Of a stretch of DNA of 64,000 bases, positions 20,597-30,189 are shown in pieces. A model generated the notes under the pieces. The model had not been told where the DNA came from. It did no database searches and saw only the letters and a list, made by a program, of their open reading frames with translations. This DNA comes from Enterobacter hormaechei ATCC 49162 (GTDB lineage Bacteria; Pseudomonadota; Gammaproteobacteria; Enterobacterales; Enterobacteriaceae). A program made the position numbers and the translations under genes. Location of the stretch: NCBI RefSeq assembly GCF_001875655.1, contig NZ_MKEQ01000001.1, positions 310,001 through 374,000 on the forward strand, given 5' to 3'. The stretch's first letter is position 1. Every line of letters starts with the position of its first letter.

Positions 20597-20713
20597 TCAA
20601 TCCCATTCTTCTTCCAGTTTATTGAAAAGCGCATAGTCATCTCTTCGCCATTCCTGTAGCAGCATAATCATTGCTATTTTAAGATTAAATTTGTCCGGAA
20701 CAGGATTTTTCAT
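20597..20713 (-). CDS. Possible small protein or gene remnant, 38 residues
   Basis: The minus strand reads MKNPVPDKFN, then a hydrophobic helix and EWRRDDYALF, ending EEEWD. The composition looks protein-like: a helix with regularly spaced charged residues. There is no clear ribosome-binding site, and I do not recognise the family. It could be the N-terminal remnant of a longer gene lost at the island border, or chance. Confidence 0.3.
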   Translation of the reverse strand: MKNPVPDKFNLKIAMIMLLQEWRRDDYALFNKLEEEWD

Positions 20714-20975
20714 ATTCAGACTATTTATTGAATTAAGGCGTTATTTCTCTGCGCTGTTACGGAACGTGTTAAGAAGTGCATTGATATAAATCAATTATTC
20801 AACTTCATGGCACGATAAATTCAATATTGCCGATAAAAGCAGTCATTCCTGCCACATTATTGTAAATAAATAGTTAATATTTACTGCCTGTCATACATGC
20901 CTGGCATTTATGAATGCATCAATTTAGTGGAATATTCTTAAGAAAAGTCCAATCTTGGATCTTTGATCTGGGAAG

Positions 20976-21005
20976 TTGATTTTGAATGGGCTTTTGCTCT
21001 AATAT
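20976..21005 (+). promoter_or_regulatory. Candidate sigma-70 promoter for the T6SS operon
   Basis: TTGATT (20976-20981) and TAATAT (21000-21005) are 18 bp apart. Initiation near 21012 would give a leader of about 53 nt before tssB. No sigma-54 element with correct GG/GC spacing was found. Assignment is by pattern only. Confidence 0.4.
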
Positions 21006-21064
21006 GGTTTTGTAAAGAAACGTCACTCACTTAACATTTATTTCTTTTTAAGAAAGGGATTGCT

Positions 21065-21556
21065 ATGGCCGATTCATTCCAGAATGAGGTGCCCAAGGCA
21101 CGCATAAACTTAAAGCTGGCTCTGCATACAGGTGGCGCGCAGAAGAAAATCGAACTGCCGCTTAAACTCCTCACCGTCGGTGATTTCAGTAATGGAAAAG
21201 AGAATCGCCCATTATCCGAAAGGGAGAAAATCAACGTCAATAAAAACAACTTCAACAGCGTACTTTCGGAATTTAACCCGGAAGTTAATCTGACGGTTCC
21301 AAACACAATGGCCGGGGATGGTTCGGAGGAGAGTATAAAACTGAATTTCTCCGATATTAAGGATTTCGAACCTGAACAGGTTGCCCGCCAGATCCCTCAG
21401 CTCCGCGCCATGCTGGCCATGCGTAATTTATTACGCGACCTCAAATCCAATCTTCTTGATAACGCTACTTTCAGAAAAGAACTCGAGAAAATTCTTAAAG
21501 ATCCGGCGCTGTCTCAGGAATTACGCGACGAAATGAGTGCACTGGCCCCGAAATAA
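21065..21556 (+). CDS. tssB: T6SS contractile sheath small subunit TssB
   Basis: 163 residues of the VipA/ImpB family, with the family N-terminal motifs (VPKARINLKL, ELPLKLLTVGDFS) and the C-terminal helix containing LRAMLAMRNLLRDLK. TssB pairs with TssC to build the contractile sheath around the Hcp tube in the cytoplasm. It is the first gene of the T6SS operon, 40 bp before tssC. Confidence 0.97.
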   Translation: MADSFQNEVPKARINLKLALHTGGAQKKIELPLKLLTVGDFSNGKENRPLSEREKINVNKNNFNSVLSEFNPEVNLTVPNTMAGDGSEESIKLNFSDIKDFEPEQVARQIPQLRAMLAMRNLLRDLKSNLLDNATFRKELEKILKDPALSQELRDEMSALAPK

Positions 21557-21596
21557 GCGGCGTGCGTTATTTAATGGATTAACCGGGAATATGCTG

Positions 21597-23132
21597 ATGT
21601 CTGTAAATACTGAAACCGCCTCCGCGCAGGGGCAGACCACCGTACTGGAAAAAGAGGGCGTTTACGCCTCCCTGTTTGAAAAAATCAACCTGACCCCGGC
21701 TTCCAGCCTGGGCGATATCAATGCGTTTCTGGATGATGCCGCGCTCTCTGACGCTCCGGCGGGTGAACGCCTGACGGCGGCGATGCAGGTGTTTATGGAC
21801 TGCATTCGCAAATCCGGCCAGCCGGTGGAGAAGCTCGACAAGACGCTGATTGACCACCATATCGCCGAACTGGATTTCCAGATCAGCCGTCAGCTGGATG
21901 CGGTAATGCATCACCAGGAGTTCCAGAAGGTGGAATCCCTGTGGCGCGGCCTGAAGCAGCTGGTGGACAGCACCGACTACCGCCAGAACGTGAAAACCGA
22001 AATTCTGGATGTGTCGAAAGAAGATCTGCGTCAGGACTTTGAAGACGCGCCAGAACTGATCCAGAGCGGCCTCTACTGGCACACCTACACCGCCGAATAC
22101 GACACCCCGGGCGGTGAGCCGATTGGATCGGTGATTTCTTCCTACGAATTTGACGCCAGCCCGCAGGATGTGGCGTTGCTGCGCAACATCTCAAAAGTGT
22201 CTGCTGCCGCGCACATGCCGTTTATCGGCTCCGTCGGTCCGAAATTCTTCCTGAAAGACTCGATGGAAGAGGTTGCCGCGATTAAAGATATCGGCAACTA
22301 CTTCGACCGCGCCGAATACATCAAGTGGAAATCCTTCCGCGAGACGGATGACTCCCGCTATATCGGCCTCGTGATGCCGCGCGTGCTCGGCCGCCTGCCG
22401 TATGGCCCGGACACCGTGCCGGTGCGCAGCTTCAACTACGTCGAGCAGGTGAAAGGCCCGGATCACGAGAAATACCTGTGGACCAGCGCGTCATTCTCTT
22501 TCGCCTCTAATATGGTGAAGAGCTTCATCAATAACGGCTGGTGCGTGCAGATCCGTGGCCCGCAGGCGGGCGGGGCGGTGAAAGACCTGCCGATCCACCT
22601 GTACGATCTGGGTACCGGCAACCAGGTGAAGATCCCGTCCGAGGTGATGATCCCGGAGACCCGTGAATTTGAGTTCGCCAATCTGGGCTTTATCCCGCTG
22701 TCTTACTACAAGAACCGCGATTACGCCTGCTTCTTCTCGGCGAACTCCGCGCAGAAACCGGCACTGTACGACACCGCTGATGCCACGGCCAACAGCCGCA
22801 TCAACGCGCGTCTGCCGTACATCTTCCTGCTGTCGCGTATTGCGCACTATCTGAAGCTCATCCAGCGCGAGAACATTGGTACCACCAAGGACCGCCGTCT
22901 GCTGGAGCTGGAACTCAATACCTGGGTGCGCAGTCTGGTGACGGAAATGACCGATCCGGGCGATGAGTTGCAGGCTTCTCATCCGCTGCGTGACGCGAAA
23001 GTGGTGGTGGAAGATATCGAGGACAACCCGGGCTTCTTCCGCGTGAAGCTGTTTGCGGTGCCGCACTTCCAGGTGGAAGGCATGGACGTGAACCTGTCTC
23101 TGGTGAGCCAGATGCCTAAGGCGAAAGCGTAA
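21597..23132 (+). CDS. tssC: T6SS contractile sheath large subunit TssC
   Basis: VipB/ImpC (EvpB) family, 511 residues from the ATG at 21597. That start is preferred over ATG 21591 because GGGA at 21585 is then about 8 bp away. Family stretches include HHQEFQKVESLWRGLKQLVD and FMPRVLGRLPYG-like sequence. With TssB it forms the sheath whose contraction drives the spike. Strong codon bias and high GC match the core cluster. Confidence 0.97.
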   Translation: MSVNTETASAQGQTTVLEKEGVYASLFEKINLTPASSLGDINAFLDDAALSDAPAGERLTAAMQVFMDCIRKSGQPVEKLDKTLIDHHIAELDFQISRQLDAVMHHQEFQKVESLWRGLKQLVDSTDYRQNVKTEILDVSKEDLRQDFEDAPELIQSGLYWHTYTAEYDTPGGEPIGSVISSYEFDASPQDVALLRNISKVSAAAHMPFIGSVGPKFFLKDSMEEVAAIKDIGNYFDRAEYIKWKSFRETDDSRYIGLVMPRVLGRLPYGPDTVPVRSFNYVEQVKGPDHEKYLWTSASFSFASNMVKSFINNGWCVQIRGPQAGGAVKDLPIHLYDLGTGNQVKIPSEVMIPETREFEFANLGFIPLSYYKNRDYACFFSANSAQKPALYDTADATANSRINARLPYIFLLSRIAHYLKLIQRENIGTTKDRRLLELELNTWVRSLVTEMTDPGDELQASHPLRDAKVVVEDIEDNPGFFRVKLFAVPHFQVEGMDVNLSLVSQMPKAKA

Positions 23133-23147
23133 CGTAAGGCAGGAAGC

Positions 23148-24488
23148 ATGAAAACGGAACAACCGTTATGGGGCAGGGGCCAGATGGTCTCTCCCCAGCA
23201 CTTCCAGCAACAGGCCGCCTATGCGGCCTGGTCTGCGGAATGTATCGCCCAGCTTGGTCTCTCCCATCCGTGGGGGGTGATTAATGCCACTTTCGAACCG
23301 GAAGTACTGAAATTGGGTCGTCTCCAGGCCCGTCATCTGCACCTCCGCTTCCCTGACGGGACATTAATCGATACGGATAATGCTGACGACCTTCCACCAG
23401 TGCTGGGGCTTGAGAGTGAATCACAGGAGGTGATGGTGGTTCTGGCCCTTCCGCTGCTGCGCGCGAATGGCGGTAACTGCCTTAAGCCCGATGAGGTAGC
23501 CGGGCGTCCTGTTCGCTTTCGCCAGCGCTGGCGGGATGTCCGCAACCTTTTTGGCGACGACACGCGCCAGATTGCAGTGATGCGGCCAGAGCTGACGTTG
23601 CGTTTCGCCCATCAGAACAACAGCGATTACCTGACCTGTCCGGTCGCCCGCCTGCAACAAGATTCGCAGGGAAACTGGGCACTTGACGATACGTACCTTC
23701 CGCCACTACTGGCGCTGCGGGGCAGTGTCTGGCTGTTGACCCAGCTGGAGCAATTGTTGACGCAACTGCGCGCCCGTCTGGGCCGCCTGATGGACATGCG
23801 TCGGGAAAGTAATGAGCGCATGGCGGATTTTGCCGTAGCTGACGTTTCCCTGTTCTGGCTGCTTAATGCTCTGAATAGTGCTGAACCCGTGCTGGGTCAG
23901 TTTCAGCGCCACCCACAAAGCCCGCCTGAGCGTCTTTATCCAGAACTGGCACGGCTTGCGGGCAGCCTGCTGACCTTCTCGCTCGAGCATCAGGTCAGTG
24001 CGATCCCAGTCTGGCAGCATGAGCAGTTAAATAACGTCTTCCCGCCGCTCTTTGATTTACTGGGTGACCTGCTGGAAGCTAGCCTGCCATCACGCGTGGT
24101 AGCGATTGAACTTGAGCATGATGCCCGGCTTCACTTCTGGCAGGCTCGTCTGCATGATCCGCGTCTGCGCGAAGGCGCTGATTACTACCTCTCCGTGCGT
24201 TCACCGATGCCGGTGGCACAATTGCAGGAACAGTTCCCGCGCCAGTGCAAGGTTGGCAGTCCCGATCATGTCAGGAGTATCGTCAATTCATCGCGGGTGG
24301 GCGTCCCTCTGACACCACTGCGCCATGTGCCGGCAGCCATTCCACTGCGTCTGGAAAATCAGTATTTCAGCCTTGATGTCTCTCATCCCCTGGCCATCGA
24401 AATGTTCCAGAGCGGCACCTGTATGTTTTACGTTCCGGGAATGCTCGCCGAGCCTGAACTTGAACTCTTTGCGGTACTGAGAACATGA
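23148..24488 (+). CDS. tssK: T6SS baseplate protein TssK
   Basis: 446 residues of the VasE/ImpJ family, beginning with the characteristic WGRGQMVSPQHFQQQ. TssK is a trimeric adaptor that links the baseplate (TssEFG) to the TssJLM membrane complex. It starts 16 bp after tssC and overlaps tssL by 4 bp (ATGA). Confidence 0.96.
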   Translation: MKTEQPLWGRGQMVSPQHFQQQAAYAAWSAECIAQLGLSHPWGVINATFEPEVLKLGRLQARHLHLRFPDGTLIDTDNADDLPPVLGLESESQEVMVVLALPLLRANGGNCLKPDEVAGRPVRFRQRWRDVRNLFGDDTRQIAVMRPELTLRFAHQNNSDYLTCPVARLQQDSQGNWALDDTYLPPLLALRGSVWLLTQLEQLLTQLRARLGRLMDMRRESNERMADFAVADVSLFWLLNALNSAEPVLGQFQRHPQSPPERLYPELARLAGSLLTFSLEHQVSAIPVWQHEQLNNVFPPLFDLLGDLLEASLPSRVVAIELEHDARLHFWQARLHDPRLREGADYYLSVRSPMPVAQLQEQFPRQCKVGSPDHVRSIVNSSRVGVPLTPLRHVPAAIPLRLENQYFSLDVSHPLAIEMFQSGTCMFYVPGMLAEPELELFAVLRT

Positions 24489-25174
24489 GTGATCGTAAAC
24501 GCGGTACTGCCGCGTTCATTGATATTGATGCCCTGTTACAGGACACCTGGCTACAGGTGATCAGCCTGCGTCACGGCCCGACATTCCAGGACGGGGAAGG
24601 GCGAACGCTTTGGGAGCGCTGCATTGATGATGTCAGGCGTGTGCAGCGAGACCTGAAAGCGAGCGAACTTGATGAAGCCAACTGCCAGCATATTCTTACG
24701 GCACAGTGTGCGCTGCTTGATGAGGCGGTCAAAGGGCGCGGTGTGGAGGATGACGCCTGTATACAGTGGTATGACATTCCCCTACAGGGGTACTTCCTTG
24801 GCACCATGGACGCCGGCGACACGTTATGCGATCGGATGCGTGATGTGCTGCGTGAACCGGCTCCTGACCACGCCGTGGTGACCTGCTTCCAGCGAGTCAT
24901 GATGCTCGGGTTCCTCGGCAGCTTCCGCTCCCTGAACGATCCTGAGCGCGTGAAGCTCTTGAATGCACTTAATGAATATGTTGCGCCGTTCAGCTATTCA
25001 CATCCCCATCCCGTACTGGCGGAAAGCCATGCCGGACGGGGGATGGGCGGCTGGCTGGCATCATGGCCCGTACGTATTGGCCTGAGTGCGGTGGTTGTCG
25101 CCGCATTATGGTGGGGGCTGGATCGCTGGCTGGATCAGACTCTGCTTACCCTGTTGCCGGGAGCCGTGAAATGA
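24485..25174 (+). CDS. tssL: T6SS inner-membrane protein TssL (DotU/IcmH family)
   Basis: 229 residues. The cytoplasmic helical domain includes CALLDEAVKGRG and FLGTMDAGD, and a single membrane anchor lies near residues 193-212, the tail-anchored topology known for short TssL. It forms the trans-envelope complex with TssM and TssJ. The peptidoglycan-binding part is not fused but encoded by the next gene, which overlaps by 4 bp. Confidence 0.95.
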   Translation: MSDRKRGTAAFIDIDALLQDTWLQVISLRHGPTFQDGEGRTLWERCIDDVRRVQRDLKASELDEANCQHILTAQCALLDEAVKGRGVEDDACIQWYDIPLQGYFLGTMDAGDTLCDRMRDVLREPAPDHAVVTCFQRVMMLGFLGSFRSLNDPERVKLLNALNEYVAPFSYSHPHPVLAESHAGRGMGGWLASWPVRIGLSAVVVAALWWGLDRWLDQTLLTLLPGAVK

Positions 25175-26877
25175 GCCCTGCACAACAGCGCGGGCTTGCG
25201 CTCTGGGCTGCCCTGCTGAGTGCAGTGGTCTGCCTGGGTTTCCTGCCAGTCACCCGCCTGGTTTCTGTGCTTGTTTTGCTGGTGCTGCTGGGGCTTATTC
25301 TGACGTTCTGGACTGTCGCCAGTCGTCGTGCGGGTCATGACGTCACGCTGTGCCTGGATGATCTCCCGGAAGCCACTTACCGTCAGCCCGTGGTACTGGT
25401 CTGTGGCGATCTGCCGTTGGCCTGGCCACAGCAGTCACCGGTGCTCACTGTCACCCAGGGATGCTGGATCCGCGTGGAGAATCATCAGGACCTGGAGCAA
25501 ACAGCCCGCCAGGTACTGTGGTTGCGTCCTGACTGGGGTCGTCAGCTGTCGGTGATGGTCAGCGTCTGCCCGCAGAAACATGCTGACAGCGAAGCCCTGA
25601 CCAGCCGTTTGCTGGCTCTGCGCTGGCAAATCAGCCAACTGCGTAAAGAAACCGGTCACTCTGTGCCGCTGATTCTGAATGGTCAGGTTGGCAGTGCGAT
25701 GACGAATGACCAGCTCTGGCAGGCGGCTATCCCAGGGGAAGGCGTGAGGATCTGGCGGGAATCTTCCGCGCCAGCCTCAATCGCTGCATGGATCGCCACC
25801 AGCGGGTCGGCTGCGATGCAGCAACAGGTTTTGATGAACAGCCTGATGGACTGGTTCTATCAGCACGTTCAGGCCGTCTTTACGGATGAGAACCCCGATG
25901 TTCCTGTCATTACGCCTGTAGCGGTGCTGTGGGGAATGGGACCGATCCTTGCCGGTAGTCTGGCCTCATCGGCCTGGACGGCGTGGCTTTCTCGTCATAC
26001 TGCAATGCAACAGGTAGTGGGCTGGCACCCGGTGGGAACGGACAGTACGGTTATTTCCCCGTTACCGGATTTTGTCCTGCCATTGCTGCCGGAAGGGCGA
26101 GGCCTGACGCCGCGTGACAGAACCTTCCGCTGTGCGCTCAGCATCTTCACGCTGGCGGCTGTTGCGGCACTGCTCAGCAGTGGCTGGAATAATCGCCAGC
26201 TGTTGCAACGAGTGAGCTTCGATATTGCCCGCTATGACGGTATCCCGATGAAGGATTTAGGGCCGAAAGGCGACGCGGTTGCTGTGCTGCGTGACGATGC
26301 GGCACAGCTGGATGCGTGGGCACGCAATGGGGTACCTGTACGAATGAGCCTGGGTTTGTATCAGGGCGGGCGTCTGCGTATGCCAGTACTGGAAGCGATT
26401 CGCTCGTATGTTCCTGCCCCTCCGCCGTCTAAACCGAAGCTTAAAACAGTACCGAAAATTGTACGCCTTGACAGCATGTCGCTGTTCGATACCGGCAAAT
26501 GGGCGCTGAAACCCGGCTCAGTGAAGCTGCTGGTGAACTCGCTGGTGGGCATTAAGGCGAAGCCCGGCTGGCTGATTGTGGTCGCGGGCCATACCGACAG
26601 TACGGGCGACGACAAATCCAACCAGGTACTGTCCCTGAAGCGTGCAGAGTCCGTACGCGACTGGATGCGTGATACCGGCGACGTTCCGGAAAGCTGTTTT
26701 GCGGTGCAGGGCTATGGTGAAAGCCGTCCTGTCGCCGCCAACGACACGACGGAAGGCCGTGCGCTCAACCGCCGTGTCGAAATCAGTCTGGTACCGCAGG
26801 CGGATGCCTGTCAGGCGCCGGACACGACCCATGCGTCATCGCAGGATGATGGCGCTGATAACAATGTAACGGAGTAA
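25171..26877 (+). CDS. OmpA-family T6SS peptidoglycan anchor (TagL-like)
   Basis: 568 residues from the ATG at 25171, which overlaps the tssL stop (ATGA); the longer frame from 25063 lies inside tssL. Two hydrophobic segments occur near residues 9-50, a large middle region is unassigned, another hydrophobic segment lies near 325-340, and the C-terminus (about 430-545) is an OmpA-like peptidoglycan-binding domain with GHTDSTGDDKSNQVLS and NRRVEISL. It likely anchors the TssJLM complex to the cell wall. Confidence 0.85.
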   Translation: MSPAQQRGLALWAALLSAVVCLGFLPVTRLVSVLVLLVLLGLILTFWTVASRRAGHDVTLCLDDLPEATYRQPVVLVCGDLPLAWPQQSPVLTVTQGCWIRVENHQDLEQTARQVLWLRPDWGRQLSVMVSVCPQKHADSEALTSRLLALRWQISQLRKETGHSVPLILNGQVGSAMTNDQLWQAAIPGEGVRIWRESSAPASIAAWIATSGSAAMQQQVLMNSLMDWFYQHVQAVFTDENPDVPVITPVAVLWGMGPILAGSLASSAWTAWLSRHTAMQQVVGWHPVGTDSTVISPLPDFVLPLLPEGRGLTPRDRTFRCALSIFTLAAVAALLSSGWNNRQLLQRVSFDIARYDGIPMKDLGPKGDAVAVLRDDAAQLDAWARNGVPVRMSLGLYQGGRLRMPVLEAIRSYVPAPPPSKPKLKTVPKIVRLDSMSLFDTGKWALKPGSVKLLVNSLVGIKAKPGWLIVVAGHTDSTGDDKSNQVLSLKRAESVRDWMRDTGDVPESCFAVQGYGESRPVAANDTTEGRALNRRVEISLVPQADACQAPDTTHASSQDDGADNNVTE

Positions 26878-26882
26878 TTAAC

Positions 26883-27374
26883 ATGGCAATTCCTGTTTAT
26901 CTTTGGCTGAAGGACGACGGCGGTGCGGACATCAAAGGGTCTGTGGACGTTCAGGATCGTGAAGGCAGCATTGAAGTGGTGGCGCAGGAGCACAACCTGT
27001 ACATCCCGACCGATAACAACACCGGCAAGCTGACCGGTACGCGTATCCACACGCCGTTCCTGTTCACCAAGGAAATCGACTCCTCCAGCCCGTATCTGTA
27101 CAAGGCGGTAACCACCGGCCAGACCCTGAAATCTGCCGAGTTCAAGTGGTACAAAATCAACGACGCAGGCCAGGAAGTGGAGTACTTCAACACGAAGCTT
27201 GAGAACGTGAAGCTGGTGAAAGTGAATCCGAAGATGCATGACATCAAGGATCCTGCTTTCGAGAAGCACAACCACCTCGAGCAGATTGAGCTGCGCTACG
27301 AAAAAATCACCTGGACCTACAAGGACGGCAACATCATTCATTCCGACTCCTGGAACGAACGCGCCACCGCGTAA
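26883..27374 (+). CDS. hcp: T6SS tube protein Hcp (TssD)
   Basis: 163 residues, canonical Hcp1 family. The start MAIPVYLWLKDDGGADIKG and the extended loop with IPTDNNTGKLTGTRIHTPF are typical of enterobacterial Hcp. Hexamers stack to form the expelled inner tube and can chaperone small effectors. A strong terminator directly downstream is consistent with high separate expression. Confidence 0.97.
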   Translation: MAIPVYLWLKDDGGADIKGSVDVQDREGSIEVVAQEHNLYIPTDNNTGKLTGTRIHTPFLFTKEIDSSSPYLYKAVTTGQTLKSAEFKWYKINDAGQEVEYFNTKLENVKLVKVNPKMHDIKDPAFEKHNHLEQIELRYEKITWTYKDGNIIHSDSWNERATA

Positions 27375-27380
27375 GTCGCA

Positions 27381-27409
27381 TGCGGACAGGGCCCTGTCCG
27401 CAGTTTTTT
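27381..27409 (+). terminator. Terminator after hcp
   Basis: A GC-rich palindrome (gcggacaggg/ccctgtccgc) is followed by a T6 run. A second imperfect hairpin (gctgagcgcc...gggcgttcagc) follows at 27410-27439. Together they would reduce read-through from hcp into clpV, giving more hcp than clpV transcript. Confidence 0.85.
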
Positions 27410-27543
27410 GCTGAGCGCCTGCCCTGACGGGCGTTCAGCAAAGAATCACACAATCTGCCTGCCCGACCTGATGCGCTTGGGGTTCCTGAATAAGGAAAAG
27501 CGACGGGCGGTAGCGTGTCCGGAACTGATAAAGAGAGAGTCTC

Positions 27544-30189
27544 ATGGAAAATCCAGCCATCCTGTTACGTCGTCTTAACCCTTACTGTGCCCGCGCGATG
27601 GAAGGGGCCGCTTCCCTGTGCCAGACCCGGGCGCACGCGGAAATACTGCCTGAGCACTGGCTGCTGAAACTGCTGGAACAGGGTGAGGGCGACCTGACGG
27701 TGCTGGCGCGGCGCTACGAATGGGATATGGATGCGATATGGCAGGACATGCTGGGTTTTCTGGACAGTCTGCCACGGTCGGTGCGCAGCCGTCCGCAGCT
27801 GTCGGACAGTGTGCAGACTCTGATGCAGGATGCCTGGCTGCACGCCTCGCTGTCTGGGGAAGAACACATCCGCAGCATTCACCTCCTGATGGCTCTGGTG
27901 GAAAAACCGAAGCTGCTGCGCTGCGACGGCCTGTGGCCGCTGCTGACGCTGGCGCAGAGCCAGCTTGAGCGCCTGCGTGGGCTTATGGATGCGCAGTCGG
28001 ATGAACGTCCGGAGGTGCAGCAGGAAGCGGAACTGGCGCAGGGCGATGAGGTTGAGTTTGTTGGCCGCCCGGTAAATGCGGATATAAAAGGAGAGCTGAA
28101 CCCGGCCTTGCAGAATGCGCTGGACAAATTCACCCTCGACGTCACCGCCCGCGCCCGTGAAGGCAAAATCGACCCGGTGTTCGGGCGCGACAATGAAATC
28201 CGCCAGATGGTGGATATTCTTTCCCGCCGCCGCAAGAACAACCCGATTCTGGTCGGCGAACCGGGCGTCGGCAAGACCGCACTCGTGGAAGGACTGGCGC
28301 TGCGCATTCATGAGGGCAATGTGCCGGACGCGCTGAAGCCGGTCTCCGTGCGCACCCTTGACCTCGGCCTGTTACAGGCCGGGGCGGGTGTGAAGGGGGA
28401 ATTCGAGCAGCGCCTGAAAAACATCATCGAAGCGGTGCAGCAGTCACCCTCTCCGGTGCTGCTGTTTATCGACGAGGCGCACACCATTATCGGCGCCGGC
28501 AACCAGGCGGGGGGCGCCGACGCGGCAAACCTGCTGAAACCGGCCCTGGCCCGCGGAGAGCTGCGCACCATCGCCGCCACTACCTGGAGCGAGTACAAAC
28601 AGTACTTCGAGCGTGACGCCGCGCTGGAGCGTCGCTTTCAGATGGTGAAAGTTGACGAACCGGACGACGACACCGCCTGCCTGATGCTGCGCGGCCTCAA
28701 GTCACGCTACGCGGAGCACCATGGCGTGCATATCACCGATGAAGCGGTTAAAGCCGCCGTCACGCTCTCCAGACGCTATCTGACCGGACGCCAGCTTCCG
28801 GACAAGGCGGTGGATTTACTGGATACCGCCTCTGCCCGTATCCGCATGAGCCTGGATACGGTGCCGGAGCCGCTGACCCGCATGAAGGCGCAGCTCACGG
28901 CACTGGCTATGGAGAAGCAGGCGCTGCTGGAAGATATCGCGGTGGGCAATACCGCGCATGGCGAACGCCTGGCCGCCATCGGAGAGGAAGAAGTCCGCAT
29001 TATTTTGCAGCTCGACGAACGGGAAACCCAGTACGGCCAGGAGCTGGCGCTGACGCAGGAACTGCTGGCCTGCCGCGCCGATATTTCCCGCCAGGCAGAG
29101 ATTGCTGACCTGCAACAGCAACTGAGCGATGTACAAAAGAATAACCCGCTGCTGGGCCTTGACGTGGACGCGCGTACGGTTGCCACCGTTATCGCCGACT
29201 GGACGGGCGTACCGCTCTCTTCATTAATGAAGGACGAGCAGACGGAACTGCTGAGTCTGGAGCAAAACCTCGGCAGACGGGTGGTCGGCCAAGACAGTGC
29301 ACTGAACGCCATCGCGCAGCGCCTGCGCGCCTCAAAAACCGGCCTTGCGCCGGAGAACGGCCCGCAGGGCGTGTTCCTGCTTGTGGGGCCGAGCGGCACC
29401 GGCAAGACCGAAACCGCGCTGGCACTGGCGGACGAGCTGTTCGGCGGCGAGAAATCCCTGATTACCATCAACCTCTCGGAATATCAGGAGCCGCACACTG
29501 TCTCCCAGCTCAAGGGCTCTCCTCCGGGATACGTCGGCTACGGCCAGGGCGGCATCCTCACCGAAGCTGTCAGAAAACGCCCGTACAGCGTGGTGCTGCT
29601 GGATGAAGTGGAAAAGGCGCACCGGGACGTGATGAACCTGTTCTACCAGGTGTTTGACCGGGGCTTCATGCGCGACGGCGAAGGGCGGGAAATTGACTTC
29701 CGCAACACGGTGATTCTGATGACCTCGAATCTCGGCAGCGACCTCATCATGCAGATGCTGGAGGAACAGCCGGAGGCGACAGAGCCGGACCTGCACGAGC
29801 TGCTGCGCCCGGTTTTACGTGACCACTTCCAGCCCGCGCTGCTGGCGCGTTTCCAGACGGTGATTTACCGTCCGCTCACACAGGCAGCGATGCGCACGAT
29901 TGTCGGCATGAAGCTGAATCAGGTGAGCCAGCGTCTGGCCCGGCATTACGGCATGAAAACCGTTATAGCAGAGAGCCTGTCTGACGCGCTGACGGCCGCC
30001 TGCCTGCTGCCGGACACCGGGGCCCGTAATGTCGACAGCCTGCTGAACCAGCAGATTCTGCCGGTCCTGAGCCAGCAACTGCTGATGCATATGGCAGCGG
30101 GGCAGAAGCCGCAGCATCTTACGCTGGGCTGGGATGAGGAAGAGGGCATAGTGCTCGAGTTTGACCGGACAGAAGGAGTGCACGCATGA
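27544..30189 (+). CDS. clpV: T6SS AAA+ ATPase ClpV (TssH)
   Basis: 881 residues. The N domain (about 1-155) is followed by AAA1 with Walker A GEPGVGKT (239-246) and Walker [10 protein letters not shown], a ClpB-like middle domain, and AAA2 with Walker A GPSGTGKT near 615 and Walker [11 protein letters not shown]. ClpV disassembles the contracted TssBC sheath so that subunits are reused. It overlaps vgrG by 4 bp (ATGA). GAGAGAG precedes the start. Confidence 0.96.
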   Translation: MENPAILLRRLNPYCARAMEGAASLCQTRAHAEILPEHWLLKLLEQGEGDLTVLARRYEWDMDAIWQDMLGFLDSLPRSVRSRPQLSDSVQTLMQDAWLHASLSGEEHIRSIHLLMALVEKPKLLRCDGLWPLLTLAQSQLERLRGLMDAQSDERPEVQQEAELAQGDEVEFVGRPVNADIKGELNPALQNALDKFTLDVTARAREGKIDPVFGRDNEIRQMVDILSRRRKNNPILVGEPGVGKTALVEGLALRIHEGNVPDALKPVSVRTLDLGLLQAGAGVKGEFEQRLKNIIEAVQQSPSPVLLFIDEAHTIIGAGNQAGGADAANLLKPALARGELRTIAATTWSEYKQYFERDAALERRFQMVKVDEPDDDTACLMLRGLKSRYAEHHGVHITDEAVKAAVTLSRRYLTGRQLPDKAVDLLDTASARIRMSLDTVPEPLTRMKAQLTALAMEKQALLEDIAVGNTAHGERLAAIGEEEVRIILQLDERETQYGQELALTQELLACRADISRQAEIADLQQQLSDVQKNNPLLGLDVDARTVATVIADWTGVPLSSLMKDEQTELLSLEQNLGRRVVGQDSALNAIAQRLRASKTGLAPENGPQGVFLLVGPSGTGKTETALALADELFGGEKSLITINLSEYQEPHTVSQLKGSPPGYVGYGQGGILTEAVRKRPYSVVLLDEVEKAHRDVMNLFYQVFDRGFMRDGEGREIDFRNTVILMTSNLGSDLIMQMLEEQPEATEPDLHELLRPVLRDHFQPALLARFQTVIYRPLTQAAMRTIVGMKLNQVSQRLARHYGMKTVIAESLSDALTAACLLPDTGARNVDSLLNQQILPVLSQQLLMHMAAGQKPQHLTLGWDEEEGIVLEFDRTEGVHA

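Larger units (their letters stand above)
20454..21064. other. 611-bp AT-rich gap between mppA and the T6SS operon
   Basis: No gene of normal size is present. It holds the interrupted hairpin just after mppA, a possible 38-codon gene on the minus strand (20597-20713) and a sigma-70-like promoter near 20976-21005. It marks the left boundary of the T6SS island relative to E. coli, where ynaI and uspE follow mppA. No tRNA, integrase or direct repeat was seen at this boundary. Confidence 0.6.

Noticed and set aside
20454..21064. Possible sigma-54 promoter for the T6SS (tggcat...tgca near 20901)
   Set aside because: The GG-to-GC spacing is one base too long and the flanking bases do not fit the consensus.
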